Assembly: GCA_028015205.1 (NCBI GenBank) | Contig: CM051517.1 | Location: 11,890,501 to 11,954,500 of the forward strand | Direction of reading: 5' to 3' | From: Mytilisepta virgata | Taxonomy: Eukaryota; Mollusca; Bivalvia; Mytilida; Mytilidae | Length of the DNA stretch: 64,000 nt | Part shown: in pieces, positions 23,795 to 35,694 of the stretch | Layout: each line of letters opens with the position of its first letter | Numbering within the stretch: position 1 is the first letter of the stretch | The notes under the pieces: generated by a model | The model's database searches: none | Told to the model about the DNA's origin: nothing | The model's input: the letters and a program-made list of their open reading frames with translations, nothing else | Program-made: the position numbers and the translations under genes

Positions 23795-23910
23795 GTAAGT
23801 AAGTAAGATCAAGTAAGTAAGTAAGTAAGTAAATATTTATTGAAATAAAGACCAAACAATGATCTATCATCAATATTCATACAAACAAACAGTGAATGCA
23901 AAACAACCAC
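23795..23910 (-). mobile_element. 5'-truncated LINE 3' tail
   Basis: The reverse complement (CATTCACTGTTTGTTTGTAT, GATGATAGATCATTGTTTGG, TCTTTATTTCAATAAATATT) is nearly identical to the 3' end of the LINE at 31430-34330. It ends in the same (TTAC)n tail. It is a very short, minus-strand insertion of the same LINE family. Confidence 0.85.
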
Positions 23911-24153
23911 GTGACATAATTTTGAAAAATGAACAGTCCAGGAATTCCAGCCAAAATTTAGTGGTATTGGCAATATGTAGCTAGTCATAAATACTGATTA
24001 TTACTACCCCAACTTGTGGCGAGGTGTGGTAGAGTCCGAGAGTTCCTGGTTTTGCAGTTATCACTTCATCCGTCGCACAGGCACTTGTTTCTATCAATGG
24101 GAAGGTCGACTAGAATATCCATGTTTAATAGAAGAAGGTGGCTAACGAATGTC

Positions 24154-24570
24154 CAATCTAATTAAAAACCGATCTCTCATCGCTCCTGTTTTCTGATATG
24201 TCGCGTGGGAGATCTAACGAAACCCGCTTCGAGGTCACATGTGAGTGAACTGGAACTTATGAATTTATAATTATATGCAAATGAGTTGACTTCCTATCAA
24301 TAAGCCAATCAAAAAAGTTTTCCTTTAGATCTAATCGTTAAAGAAGATCCGGATGAATTTTTGGGACTGACGATTTCTTCGTTAATAAAATTAGTTACAT
24401 CCCTTTACCACACGATCAACTTACAAGATCGCCTAAGCCGCAATTTCATTGGTCGAACAGGACACACCTACGAGGTCACTCACATGTGATCTCAAAGCGG
24501 GTTTCGTTAGATCTCCCACGCGACATATCAGAAAACGGGAGCGATGAGAGATCGGTTTTTAATTAGATTG
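24154..24570. mobile_element. Mutator-like MITE with 95-bp terminal inverted repeats
   Basis: Element of 417 bp. The TIRs at 24154-24248 and 24476-24570 both begin CAATCTAATTAAAAACCGAT and, by eye, differ at three of 95 positions. The 9-bp sequence ACGAATGTC flanks it on both sides (24145-24153 and 24571-24579). Long TIRs plus a 9-bp target duplication are the hallmark of Mutator-like elements. The 227-bp interior has no transposase open frame, so it is non-autonomous. Confidence 0.88.
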
Positions 24571-25498
24571 ACGAATGTCACGACCGTCTCCGCTTCGGAT
24601 GCTTTTTGTACCATTAACTTACTGAAAAAAATCCCTACCTTATATGAATCGTTTCATTGAATATTTTCCTTTAACACTATACATATTTTATATCCCCCTC
24701 AGTGTTCCTCTTCATACTAATCTTACTATTATTCACTAAACCGTGGTGACATCTTCAACTACCCACTTCTCACTGTATTTACTTCCGGTTCGCGTTTTTC
24801 AGGACAAAATGTTATTTATTAAAAAAAAATATATGATGCTGTAAAATTATTGTGTTGTTATTTTCATTATTAATATATTTTTGAAGAATGAAAATCACCA
24901 ATATAACTACGTTTTTATTATTAATTAAATAAATCAGAAAGTCAGAAACCTGTGTGATGGAGTACGATAATACTAGAGAATTCCGAATGTATATGGTAAC
25001 ATTAAAGACATTCGAACAAAGTTCAATTGGAGGGAAAATAGAAACTGAAAATCGCAGACGACCGATAATATTTACTGCGACGCGATGTTATTGACCAATA
25101 TCGACATCAGCGTCAAAAGCAAGAAACCAAGTCAACAAGCAATGATCCAAAACAAATAAGAAAAACAAGAAGAGCACAGCATACAGCGAGATAAAAAGGT
25201 AAAAGAAGCGAATGTTGGAAGAATGTTCTTTCATTCTTGTATCTTTTCTTTTCTCCATTATCATATACTGTTATCAAAGGATCTGTATAACATCAGGGTT
25301 GTTTACAACAAAACAAACGAATATAAATTTACAGTGTAACACACTTTTAACTGTAAATACTTACTTTTTTATTAAAAAATATATGTGGCCTACAATTTGT
25401 TATCTATTTATATATATTATGTCTTTTTAACAAAGAATATCACTTTCTGCAAAAGATTAATTTTAGAGTATAACGGTGACATCTTCTATACCACAGTT

Positions 25499-28400
25499 TC
25501 AATCTCTACATATAAAAACAGGCACGTCAGAATGGTGCAGTAAATAATTGCTAACACTCCCCAGTAATGTCCTCCTAACTGTTCCTAGTCCACGGCATCC
25601 GGTAACTATAAGGTCAGCAAAACGTTGCTTTGATGCTTGAACAATGCCATGACCTGGTTCCCCTATAACTGTTACTAGCTCTATATTCTGAAGCTAAAAA
25701 TAGATTTGATCCTGTTAGTTTACACCGATATATCAATTAATCAAAGCCACCACAACAGACGGAACCCCGGACAAGAAATAACATAAAAGAGCACAAAACA
25801 CAAACATAAACAAAGCAGAGAGTCTGGATAGTCTGACTTGGTACAGACATATTAACCTAGTATACATAATATTGATAGAATGAATCAGTTCAAAGTTTTG
25901 AAGAAATCTTTTTTTAATATTGTCATATAACCATCTAATTTCGTTTTGTAGATGCAGCATTGGTGATCTCGTGCTCGCCTTTTGTGTGGGAGGTCTTTGG
26001 TCCGCTCAGTGGCTAAGCACGAGGCATTAAGGGGTCGGAGCAAAGACTGTTCGAATACGAGTCTGAAAAATGTGTCTTTCTGCGGGCGGTAACGAGTGAT
26101 AATGTCTTTTGAAAACACGATTCATAGTGTCGGTTTGGTACTAAACATTCGTTCTGTATATGCATGCAATAATTGACATTGCTAAAAAATCAATCAATTT
26201 CGGTATAAGAAATTGTGCAATTTCAAGCACCTTCGTAAACTACTTGATTAGATTCACACAGTGTATCTCCCACTCTTATTACAATAGAAAAAAATATTTA
26301 CACCTAGTTTGGTACATTCAGCATGGTACTTGTCTAGTAAATCCTTTCCTTTCTTCTCTGCGTCATCGAATGCTTTTATTACCGTATCAGGTCCGTGGTG
26401 AGCGGGAACCATTGAAACAGCTGAAAATAAACATTTCTTTTTATTGTTAAAAAATCGGTTTCTGGTCTTGTTATTTACGTTTTTGTCGATGAATTTGTAT
26501 TTGTAATACTCTCATTTCCAATAAAAATAATATCTGAAACAAAAGAGTGTTCCAAATGAAACAAGCATATAATGCGCATAGATATCAATTATATATATAT
26601 TTATATATCTTGCTGCTAGATATGAATTTGAACTCAATCTTGAAAACCTTACTAATACTTAGTGTTCTGATTGCGGTTAGTTTCTCGTGTATCCCTCGTA
26701 CGAATCTCTCCTAATTATTTTGTTTTCCATTCATTTGCTGAATACAAAGAAAAGAAAAGCTAGTTACTTACCTCCGAAATGCAAATGTTTTTCTAGATCC
26801 ACACAATGGGCCAATAATACTTTGTCATCATCTTTATACACATTGTCTTTAAACCCTTAAAATAAGTAATAATACAATTATTTGATCGAGATTCACTGCC
26901 CAAGAGTTGGACACAATGGCAGATGGTAGTGAAATTTAAAGAAACAAAAAGTTTGTGAACGTCCCAAGTGTTCCAGGTTCATCTGTGTTATAATTATGTA
27001 GTAGTATGTATGACTTTAGTGTGGAATTGAAGATAATTGCATGGAACATGCAACAGTTTTCCATTCAAATATAGTCCTGTTGGCCATGTCATCACAAGAG
27101 ACTTAAATATCATAGAAAATGAGTCTTTTCGTGATGTCTGTGCAAAAGTTCCTAAGTATCGGGAACCACGATCCATAAATTGGAAATATAATTTCAAACT
27201 ACTGATGAATTCTGTGGAGGACTATGCCAATCATCGATGGGTCTTATCGTCATTTGGTATTTCCATCAAAGATGATGATTGTCATCTACCTACCTTGTAC
27301 TGGAAACCCAAGTTACATAAGTGTCCATACAAACAACGTTTTAAAGCGGGATCTGCCAAGTGTTCCACCAAACCATTGTCTCAACTTCTAACTTCTATTT
27401 TAACAGCTGTCAAAACGGGCCTCCAAAGTAATTGTGAGACAAGCTATTCAAGAAGTGGTATCAATCAAATGTGGAAATTAAAGAACTCCAAAGACTTAAA
27501 GGATATTTTACGACCTTGGTTCATTTCAGTCTGTAACAGCATAAAAACATTTGATTTCTCTACCCTCTATACCACCATTCCTCATTCACTGAAGGAGAAG
27601 TTGAAAGATCTAACCCATCGATGCTTTCAAAATAAAAATAGCAATACCTTGTCAATGGTAGAGATAAATCATACTTTGTTAAAAACCAGTCTAAATCTAA
27701 CAAAAAATATACAGAGGACGAAATTGTACGGATGATTGAATTTTTGATCAATTTAGTGGACGTGTTTTCCAACAGAAAATTGGCATTCCTATGGGTACGA
27801 ATTGTGCGCCACTCCTGGTCGACTTGTTCCTTTACTCATATGAGGCAGACTTCCTTGACGGGCTTCTTAAGGAAAAACAGAGGCAGTTAGCCCATACCTT
27901 TAATTTCAGCTTCGGCTACACAGATGATGTTTTATCACTCAACAATTCACGTTTTGGGAATTTCTTACATCATCTATTCCAATGACCTCGAAATTAAGGA
28001 TACCACAGGCACTGCCAAGTCTGCATCTTATATTGACCTTCACGTCGAAATTGACACCAGAGGAAGGTTGAATACAAAACTTTACGACAAACGGGATGGC
28101 TTTGAATTTCTAATCGTCAACTTCCCGGCGTATGGAATATATATTTCACAACTCATAAGTTATTCCAGAGCTTGTGACATATACAATGACTTCCTGGACA
28201 GAGCCCGGCTCCTGACAGAAAAGTTGCACAGACAGGGGTATGTTGCTCCTAAGTTGGAGTCATCCTTATTAAAGTTTTATGGACGTCATCATGACTTGGT
28301 TGACAGGTATGAAAAAAAAATATTCCCAAATGAAAATGGACCTGTTCCATTGATGGTATCCCTTCCTCATACCGGATTTGACATGGGCAGCATGGAGGGT

Positions 28401-28853
28401 GACCTGCAGGAAGCAGAGACTGCTTACTCTTCCGGAGCACCTGAGTCTACCTCCGGTTTTTTTGGTGGGGTCCATGTTGTTCATATGTTTTTAGTTTTTA
28501 ATTGTAATGCATGTATTGTTTTGGTCTTGCCTTCATTGTTCTCCGGAGTTTGTTAGTTGTTTCGATTTTCCCCTCCTTTGAATATCCCTTTGGTATTTCT
28601 TGACTTTACTTACAAATATCAATTGAAAGCGCTTCCTATAAAGGTATCACCTGTTCCCCATCCGTGTCAGAATAAAAAATAGTAGTGTTTAACGTTCATT
28701 ATTCCTCTATGGCAGCGTTACAAGGGTGATTTTTTTTAATTTAAACTTACATTTAAGTGCATAATCTGAATGCTGACTTCCGTCTACAGCTATCAGGCAT
28801 ATTCTTTGTTGTTTTTCCTGTTGTACCACGTTTTCTTCCTCGATGGCTGACAT
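25499..28853 (-). CDS. Universal stress protein gene D (complete, 4 exons)
   Basis: Exons, in order of transcription: 28853-28751, 26855-26772, 26420-26302 and 25693-25499 (TGA). The product is 166 aa, slightly longer than B and C because of an N-terminal extension ([16 protein letters not shown]). Motifs: [18 protein letters not shown] in exon 1, KVLLAHCVD in exon 2, [17 protein letters not shown] in exon 3, and [18 protein letters not shown] then [16 protein letters not shown] in exon 4. The G-X2-G-X9-G-S signature falls at residues 134, 137, 147 and 148. Junctions are GT/AG with the same phases as B and C. Intron 1 carries a decayed Penelope-like element on the opposite strand. The exon 4 acceptor could also be read six bases downstream. 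I chose the upstream AG because it gives the same 195-bp exon as the paralogues. Confidence 0.87.
25960..26155 (+). mobile_element. SINE-like element, family 2, copy 2, in intron 3 of USP gene D
   Basis: GGGGTCGGAGCAAAGACTGT and GAGTCTGAAAAATGTGTCTT align with the body of the copy at 22885-23150. The 5' part is diverged. It lies antisense to gene D. Confidence 0.5.
27040..28610 (+). pseudogene. Degenerate Penelope-like element in intron 1 of USP gene D
   Basis: The plus-strand reading frame is broken into pieces at 27037-27735, 27791-27985 and 27924-28556. Residues recognisable as reverse transcriptase include [32 protein letters not shown] (palm motif A), [20 protein letters not shown] (motif B region) and [12 protein letters not shown] (catalytic YTDD). 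They are followed by [12 protein letters not shown] and a C-terminal [17 protein letters not shown] segment. At least two frameshifts and internal stops separate the parts. No GIY-YIG endonuclease is recognisable downstream. The order and wording of these motifs fit Penelope-like elements of bivalves, but I could not confirm the clade. The element is antisense to its host gene. Confidence 0.75.
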
Positions 28854-29047
28854 CGTGTAAACGTTGTACCATATAATGATAAATATTTTATCAGATAATA
28901 ATAGTGTACTATAATGATTGATTAACTCAAACTAAGATTACCATGTGCATAGGTCCTTTTTGTAGTAAAAACGAGGTCATCGTACTATATAACTTCCCCC
29001 TATAAGGTTTTCCATAATAGATTTACGCACTTACAAATTTGACGAGG

Positions 29048-29584
29048 TCAGCTTATTATCGTGTAAACATACATATTTTTGATTACATTATAGAATTTGT
29101 CTCCATTTACTCTACGTTTATAGAAAAGACCCAAATGCCAGACTTTATCAAAAGCTTTATTGAAATCAATAAAACAAGCGTATAAATGTTGTTCCCCGGA
29201 GTTATTTTCGATTTTCCCCTCCTTCGAATATCCCATTGGTATTTCTTGACTTTACTTTGAACCAGTTTGGGTGTATTTATACTTTTTTTAAAGGAACATA
29301 TGATCACTAGTTTTATTTTTACAGAAGTCTATCTGTTCTTTATAAATGAGATTTATTTTGATAAAGAAATGTTGTTGGCGCGTGTTTAAAATTTTTGTGA
29401 ATAATTTACCAATATTACTTCCAATGGTGATGCCCCTGTAATTTGCAGGATCATCTTTTAGCCCATTTTTGAACAGTGGGACAATAACAACCTTTGCCCA
29501 AATTTTTGGGAATTTCCCGTATTTCAAAACAGTATCAAATACTTTGAGGAAACTTTTTAAAAGAAAAGAATTACTATATTTCAC
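29048..29584 (-). pseudogene. LINE reverse transcriptase fragment, interrupted by a Penelope-like 3' piece
   Basis: Minus-strand translation gives KIWAKVVIVPLFKNG, DPANYRGITIGSNIGKLFTK and, after a break, YACFIDFNKAFDKVWHLG (RT motif A, FIDFxKAFD). About 29186-29260 between them matches, on the plus strand, the segment CGATTTTCCCCTCC...TTTCTTGACTTTAC found after the Penelope-like element at 28560-28610. The LINE fragment was therefore probably disrupted by, or recombined with, that sequence. Confidence 0.75.
29186..29260 (+). mobile_element. Penelope-like 3'-end fragment nested in a LINE fragment
   Basis: CGATTTTCCCCTCCTTCGAA then GGTATTTCTTGACTTTACTT is near-identical to 28563-28610. The flanking sequence on both sides is LINE RT code on the minus strand. 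Confidence 0.6.
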
Positions 29585-30117
29585 ATTTCATTAAGAATAC
29601 AATCAAAACCACTGGATTTATTGTTTTGTAAAGAGCGAATAACATCTGATATCTCTTTTTCTGTTATTTTATTGTCAAATTAATTAATCAAAGTACTTTG
29701 CACTGTTTACTCGGAATTCCCTATTATTTTACTTCATGAAAAACAAGGGCCCTTTTCTCCTGATATTGTTTCATTCAGTTAGTTTACCTTTGTATGTTTA
29801 ATTTTAAATGTATTAACAGTACTGTATATTTTAATGGATCATTACTTCACACTTTGTTATTTTTACCTTGCCACCAATCAATGCCAAGCTAATATATATG
29901 CATGTACTAGTTGATTAACACTTGATGATGAAAAAAACTAATGAAATGATAACTGAGCTATTGCTTTTGCGATACAGTGCAGTGCATCATTTTGCTTAGG
30001 GACTTTTTAAAGTGTTCAAGTTGTGCCTGAGAACATTTTTGTTTAGGCATTGATTTGCAGCAGGCACAACACAATGGCTTCATCTTCATTATTTACATGA
30101 TAATGATAAGATGAGTG

Positions 30118-30250
30118 ATGTTATAAAAAAAACCCCTATATATTCAAACTTGGGGGGGAGGGAGTTGCACCTAGGAACAGATGAGTGATGTTATAAAAAA
30201 ACCTATATATTCGAACTTGGGGGGGGGGGGGGAGTTGCACCTAGGAACAG
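30118..30250 (+). repeat. Direct repeat of about 72 bp with poly-G tract, two copies
   Basis: GATGAGTGATGTTATAAAAA, then CTATATATTC.AACTTGGGGG and GAGTTGCACCTAGGAACAG, occurs twice in succession. The G-run is 7 in the first copy and 12 or more in the second. Further G-runs lie at 30583-30601 and 31137-31150. Confidence 0.8.
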
Positions 30251-31429
30251 ACGAAATCTTGAGTTTATTTTGTGCTAAAAATTTCGTGATAATTAAACAT
30301 TTTAGGTAAGGAAAATTAAGAAATTAAATTTTTGGGGTTTTAAAAAATATGACAAAAAAGCGAATCTAGCAAGAAACCAAAAAATTAGCTCTCACAGAGA
30401 TTCGAATTCACAGATACTTTGTTATTTAATAACCAACAACAGTACCGACTGAGCTATAAATACCATACTTTCAACCTGTAATTTAAAGGTATATGTATCT
30501 TAATTAAAGTATTGAATAATTGTAATAGTAGAGAAGGGATGGTTTCTTCACACACAGGAAAATACATGAACTTTTTGATTTTGAGGGGGGGGGGGGGGGG
30601 CTGAAGGGTTTTATGTCTTAGTCAGAATACTCTTTCGGCATTGGGAGGAAAATTATGTTAGCAAATGATATATATGGTAATGGGTCGGAGTCTCCAGCAC
30701 TTTAGGTTATTGCTTCTTGTATTTCCAATTCTTCCAATATTATCTTTGCTAAACAACTTGTTCGTAAGAAACTTATATTATCTACTCTGATATGTTATAA
30801 AATTTTGCTTGTCTTTTTGTTTTCTTTTCTCTTGTTTTGCTTTTTTTTATATATGAATTTCACTCTGCCCTTTTCTTGCTTGAACCACTGGCGCATTATT
30901 GCACAATTTAATGATGTTAATTAAAATTATCCACTTACAATGTACCTCAAAATTAGTCTCGTACCTATCATGCCCACATGTATAACATGAGCCATGGATC
31001 TGTAAAATTAGACATTTTCAAGGACCTTGCTGAAGAAAGTGGCGTATGTTTGAGTAATCCAGTAGGGAGCCTTTGATCTTAATTTTATGTGCTATTTGAT
31101 AATTTCATATATCCATGGCTATTTATTAGCCAAAAAGGGGGGGGGGGGGAATTTCTTTTTTACATTCGTTAAAGGTAGTAATTACAAAATACGGTCCATT
31201 TAGAACAATTTATGTAATTTATCATCAAATTGTTATGTATAATAATGTATAAAGACATCTTTATTTTTTAATTTTAAAACCTTATCTTTACACAAGTAAA
31301 ACATCATGCCAATAAAATACAAAAATGGATAACATGAATTATTGAATAACACAGTTGTAATTTCTCTTCATAGGAAATCTATAGGAGAAAAATGTTTTTA
31401 TTAACGAAAAAAGTTTTCTGGGTCTTTTG

Positions 31430-34330
31430 TTTCCAGCTGTTGTCATCTTGTCTTGTTCTAAACTAGAAATAAACTGCTCCTCTGCCAGTTTGGACCATCG
31501 TGTGAAATGGTCCAAACTGGCAGAGGAGCAGTTTATTTCTAGTTTAGAACATGTGAAAACAGATGAAATTGCTACTAAAGTTTATGATTGTAACGAGAAA
31601 ATTCAAAAGCAAACTGTTAAAAATAGCCCAATTTTAGATGCATCATTAGAAGTAAATGAAATAGTTAATTCTTTTTCTGAATTAATTAAAACTGCAGCTT
31701 TTGGCAATTGCACCACAGTAAAAACCAGAGGTCATTTAAATAAGAAGAAGAAGCCCAATAAAATCTGGCATGATAGTGAATGTAATATCAAACTGAGACA
31801 TGTCAAAAGTCTTGGTAGAAATCTTACTAAGTCCCCATGGAATATACAATTGCGCCAAAAAGTACATTTTGAGAAAAAGCAATACAATCGTTTGATAAGG
31901 AAAAAATATAGAGCTTACAAGTCCAAGGTTTTTAATTCTATGATTGAAGTGTCAGAAAAAAATCCAATTTTTGGAAATTAGTTAACTCCCTTAAGGAGAA
32001 GAAAGATGACCCAAGCAACAATATATCGTCAAATGTTTGGTCTATATATTTTAAAGATTTAATGAATAAAAATTATTCAACTGGCTACTCTGCCAGTGAA
32101 GTAAAGGAGTGTTTGTATCATAATAATGAGGTATTGAATAGTGATATCTCAGCTGAGGAATTATTAAAAGCAGTTAAGTTTTTAAAGAATAACAAATCAC
32201 CAGGCTCTGATTGTATTAGCAATGAGATGATCAAGGCATCTTCATATGTGCTGCTAAATATGTATGTTGATATCTTTAATTTGATTCTTAAAACAGGTAT
32301 ATATCCATCATTATGGAGGGAAAATTTGATAAAACCTATATTTAAAGGTGGTGATATGAATGACCCCTCTTGTTACAGGGGCATTGCTTTGTCAAGTTGT
32401 ATGAGTAAATTATTTACTAGAATTTTATTTAATAGACTTGAAGCTTTTCTTGAAAATAATGATATTATTTGCCCTGAGCAAAAAGGTTTTAGAAAAGGCA
32501 TGAGAACAAGTGATCACATTTTTATACTTAAATCACTTATAGACAAATACTTTAATAAAAAGAAATACATTTATGCATGTTTTATTGATTTAAAAAAGGC
32601 ATTTGATACAGTCAATCGAAATGCTTTATTATATAAACTTTTTCAATTAAATATTCGAGGTAGTTTTTTCAATATACTAGAAAGTATGTACAAACAGGTC
32701 TCATTTTGTGTTACTCTACCAGATGGTCTAACAAACAAGTTTGACACAAACATTGGTGTCAAGCAAGGATGCATTTTAAGACCTACATTATTTTCCTTAT
32801 ATATAAATGATGTAGCCAGTCATTTTAATGCTGGCTGTGCACCTCCCTCATTGAATGACAATCCTATACCTTGTCTGCTTTATGCTGATGATATGGTTTT
32901 ACTGTCTGAGTCGTCAAACGGTTTACAAAAATCTCTTGATATTTTAAAATCATATTGTAATAAATGGAATTTGGAGGTGAATATTGACAAAACTAAAATA
33001 ATCATATTTAATAAATCTGGGAGGATCATAAAAGGTTTTTCCTTCTTTTATGATAATCAATCTTTAAGTATTGTTAATGAGTACAAATACCTTGGTTTAA
33101 TTTTGAAACCTTCTGGTTCCTTTACAGAAGCTATTAATCATTTGTCAAAAAAAGGCTGGAAAAGCAATGTTTTGTATTCGAAAAGCTCCCTTCTCTGATA
33201 AGGGTAATATTTTATTGCATTTGAAATTATTCGACTCTTGTGTGAAACCTATTTTGTTATATTGTAGTGAATTATGGGCTTTGCCCCAACTATTGAAAGG
33301 TAGAAATATTATTGATTTTGAATCAAATTATGACAGATTTATTCCCAATAAAATTCAAATTAAATTCTGTAAATATGTACTCAAAGTACATAAATCTGCA
33401 TCAAACTTGGCAGTATTGGGTGATTTGGGACTATTTCCTTTGTCTGTTAATGCACTCAAAAATAGTGCTGAATATTGGCTTCATATTTTGAAGGCCAATG
33501 AAAGCAATTTGATTTCAAAGGCCTATAAGGCCAATTTAGAAATCAGGGATAGTTTAATAAATAAACTTAAAACTTTTTTAAATTTGATTGGATTTGGACA
33601 TGTTTGGGAAAACCAGGGAACGTTTTCCAAACAAAGAACCTTAAAGGCAATTTTAAGTAAACTCCAGGACAGATATTCTAACTATTGGCATAAAATGTTG
33701 TTTAATGATAACAGAGCTATTGGGGAAATAAGCTTAGAACTTATCGAAAATTCAAAAATGTGTTTCAAAGGGAATTATATTTATATACAGATATTGACAA
33801 AAAGGTCCTATCGAATTACATTAGAATCCGAATTAGTAACTCAAATTTGAATATTGAGAAAGGTCGATATTTAAATCTGCCTGTAGAACAAAGGATCTGT
33901 CAACTGTGTGAGGAAGGTATTGAAGACGAAGTTCATTTCATTATGAAATGTAATAAATTAAATATTGAACGAAAATTATTGAAATAGTACCTTCTTTTGC
34001 AAACATGTCTAAAGAAGATCAGTTTAATTTTATATTCACAAGTCATGATTTAGATGTATGCAAAGTTGTTATTTCTGGTGTAAGTAATATGTATAATTCT
34101 AACCAGAAAATGAAACAGAATGTTTGAATGTCATTATAAGTCTAATATTCAAAGAAGGATAACTCTATCTTGTTTGTCGTCCTCAGCTGGGATATCACTG
34201 CAGAGTACAAGATGCTAATGTAAATATTCTTTGTATTTGTTTTGCATTCACTGTTTGTTTGTGTGAATATTGATGATAGATCATTGTTTGGTCTTTATTT
34301 CAATAAATATTTACTTACTTACTTACTCTT
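31430..34330 (+). mobile_element. 5'-truncated non-LTR retrotransposon (LINE) with (TTAC)n tail
   Basis: Coding remnant in four frame segments: 31512-31970, 32000-33150, 33155-33755 and 33760-33987. RT motifs are GVKQGCILRPTLF (motif B, with R where S is usual), FIDLKKAFDTV (A) and YADDMVLLS (C). Upstream comes the linker KIWHDSECN and NKSPGSDCISNEMIK. The C-terminal part has LFDSCVKPILLYCSELWAL and a CCHC-like ICQLC...DEVHFIMKC knuckle. The endonuclease domain is missing, so the copy is 5'-truncated. The element ends in TTCAATAAATATT followed by (TTAC)n near 34325. The three frame breaks all sit in homopolymers: T-run 31968-31972, A-runs 33147-33153 and 33754-33758. A hairpin marks the 5' edge. 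The clade (CR1-, Nimb- or I-like) was not resolved. Confidence 0.88.
31454..31551. repeat. Perfect 45-bp inverted repeat with 8-bp loop at the LINE 5' edge
   Basis: The left arm 31454-31498 is the exact reverse complement of the right arm 31507-31551. The loop is CGTGTGAA. The right arm is the LINE coding strand (KWSKLAEEQFISS), so the left arm is an inverted copy of the first 45 bp of the truncated element. Confidence 0.93.
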
Positions 34331-34479
34331 GTCAATGTAAATAAACAACTTTCAATATTACAATTTCGAGTTTATTTAATTAAACGCAATGGCGATCTTT
34401 AATGAGAAGTTTCTAATTAATTTTGAGGAAATCAATACCGGAACGTCCGTAACATGGATATGTAACGGGGAATCGTATG

Positions 34480-35200
34480 AATATCTTAGTTACACTTAAG
34501 ATGACGTTAAGATTATTCTAAGTGTACATTAAGTACACTTCTTGTTACTGACTTAAGATCATCTTTGTTCCCACTTACGACATTAAGTTGGTTTTAAGGG
34601 AGGTTTAAGACGACTTTCTTGTTACCGGACCCTGAACCACTGGGGTGGTGTTCTCGAAGGTATCTTAAGATTAGGACATGTCCTAAGACCATCCTAAGAC
34701 ACGTCTTTGTCCTAAGTCGTGTTCTCGAATCTCTCTTAACTTAGGATATGTCGCATTTTTTCTCCTAACTTTAGGACACCTAATTAGTTGTCCAAAGATG
34801 ATCCTAACATCATCCTAACTTTAGGAAAGATCTCAGACAAATAATTTGTAAACATGAATATGTGCATGAATTTTACCTTTGAACTATGTGTTTCACGACA
34901 CGGTGACAGTTTAAAATAAACTCACATTTCAAAACAATAATTATTTCCTACTGTTTCCCTTTTCAAGACAATTATTGATTTCAAATGACAATACTAATTC
35001 AATAATATTTCGTCATTATATTGAAAATAATGCATTCAAATGCATACATGTTAGTAAACGCTTTTTATAATCAACTTTATTACTTTGTTTCACTTTTTTT
35101 TATTTATTTCAATAAGTAACTGTTACGATGACAAATGTCACACTTAGGATATGTTTAGGACGACCTAACATAAGATGCGTCTGACGTCAAATCACCTGCA
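34480..35200. repeat. Degenerate repeat region rich in CTTAAGA / CCTAAGA and TTAGGA words
   Basis: Blocks such as AGGACATGTCCTAAGACCAT, CTAACTTTAGGACACC and ACTTAGGATATGTTTAGGAC recur in both orientations over about 700 bp. GTTCTCGAAGGTATCTTAAG and GTTCTCGAATCTCTCTTAAC also recur. This looks like one or more decayed foldback elements. Clear ends could not be fixed. Confidence 0.45.
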
Positions 35201-35694
35201 GACTGAGTTTGTGATTAGGTTTATGTCCTGGGACTCTAAAAAGGGAAAGTTTCCTTCGTACATACTAGTACAACCATCAGGAATGGTGAAATTCGGAAAA
35301 TTGGTGGATTTCTGTCTACTCGGTCTTTGTGATTGCTAAAAATATGTTAATTTCTGCTATAAATTAATCATATCATTCTGAAATCTTATGACCTCTATAC
35401 TTCGGAATTTCACAACTACTCGTAAAAATGTACACATTTTTCAAATCCTTTACGTTGTTAAATAAATCAAAATTTAAAAATCAAAAACTTGAGTAAAATT
35501 TTTTAAATGTTCATGCCAATTTATTCTAGATATCCCGGACTGTGTTTTATTATAGGACAGATTACATAACAGAGACCAGTATTTTTTTAGGTTCATTTTC
35601 TCCTAGCTGTTCTATGAGATTTTTCCAACAAGAAATTGTCAAGATCTGCACTGTCGCATAAATATAGGTGTCATTGTTTTCACTATCTACATGG

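Noticed and set aside
26160..26450. 96-codon plus-strand frame
   Set aside because: It lies across exon 3 of USP gene D on the opposite strand. The sequence there is explained by the USP exon.
1..28853. Bacterial origin (contamination or transfer) of the USP genes
   Set aside because: All complete copies have three spliceosomal introns at matching positions, and the base composition and repeats are those of the surrounding animal genome.
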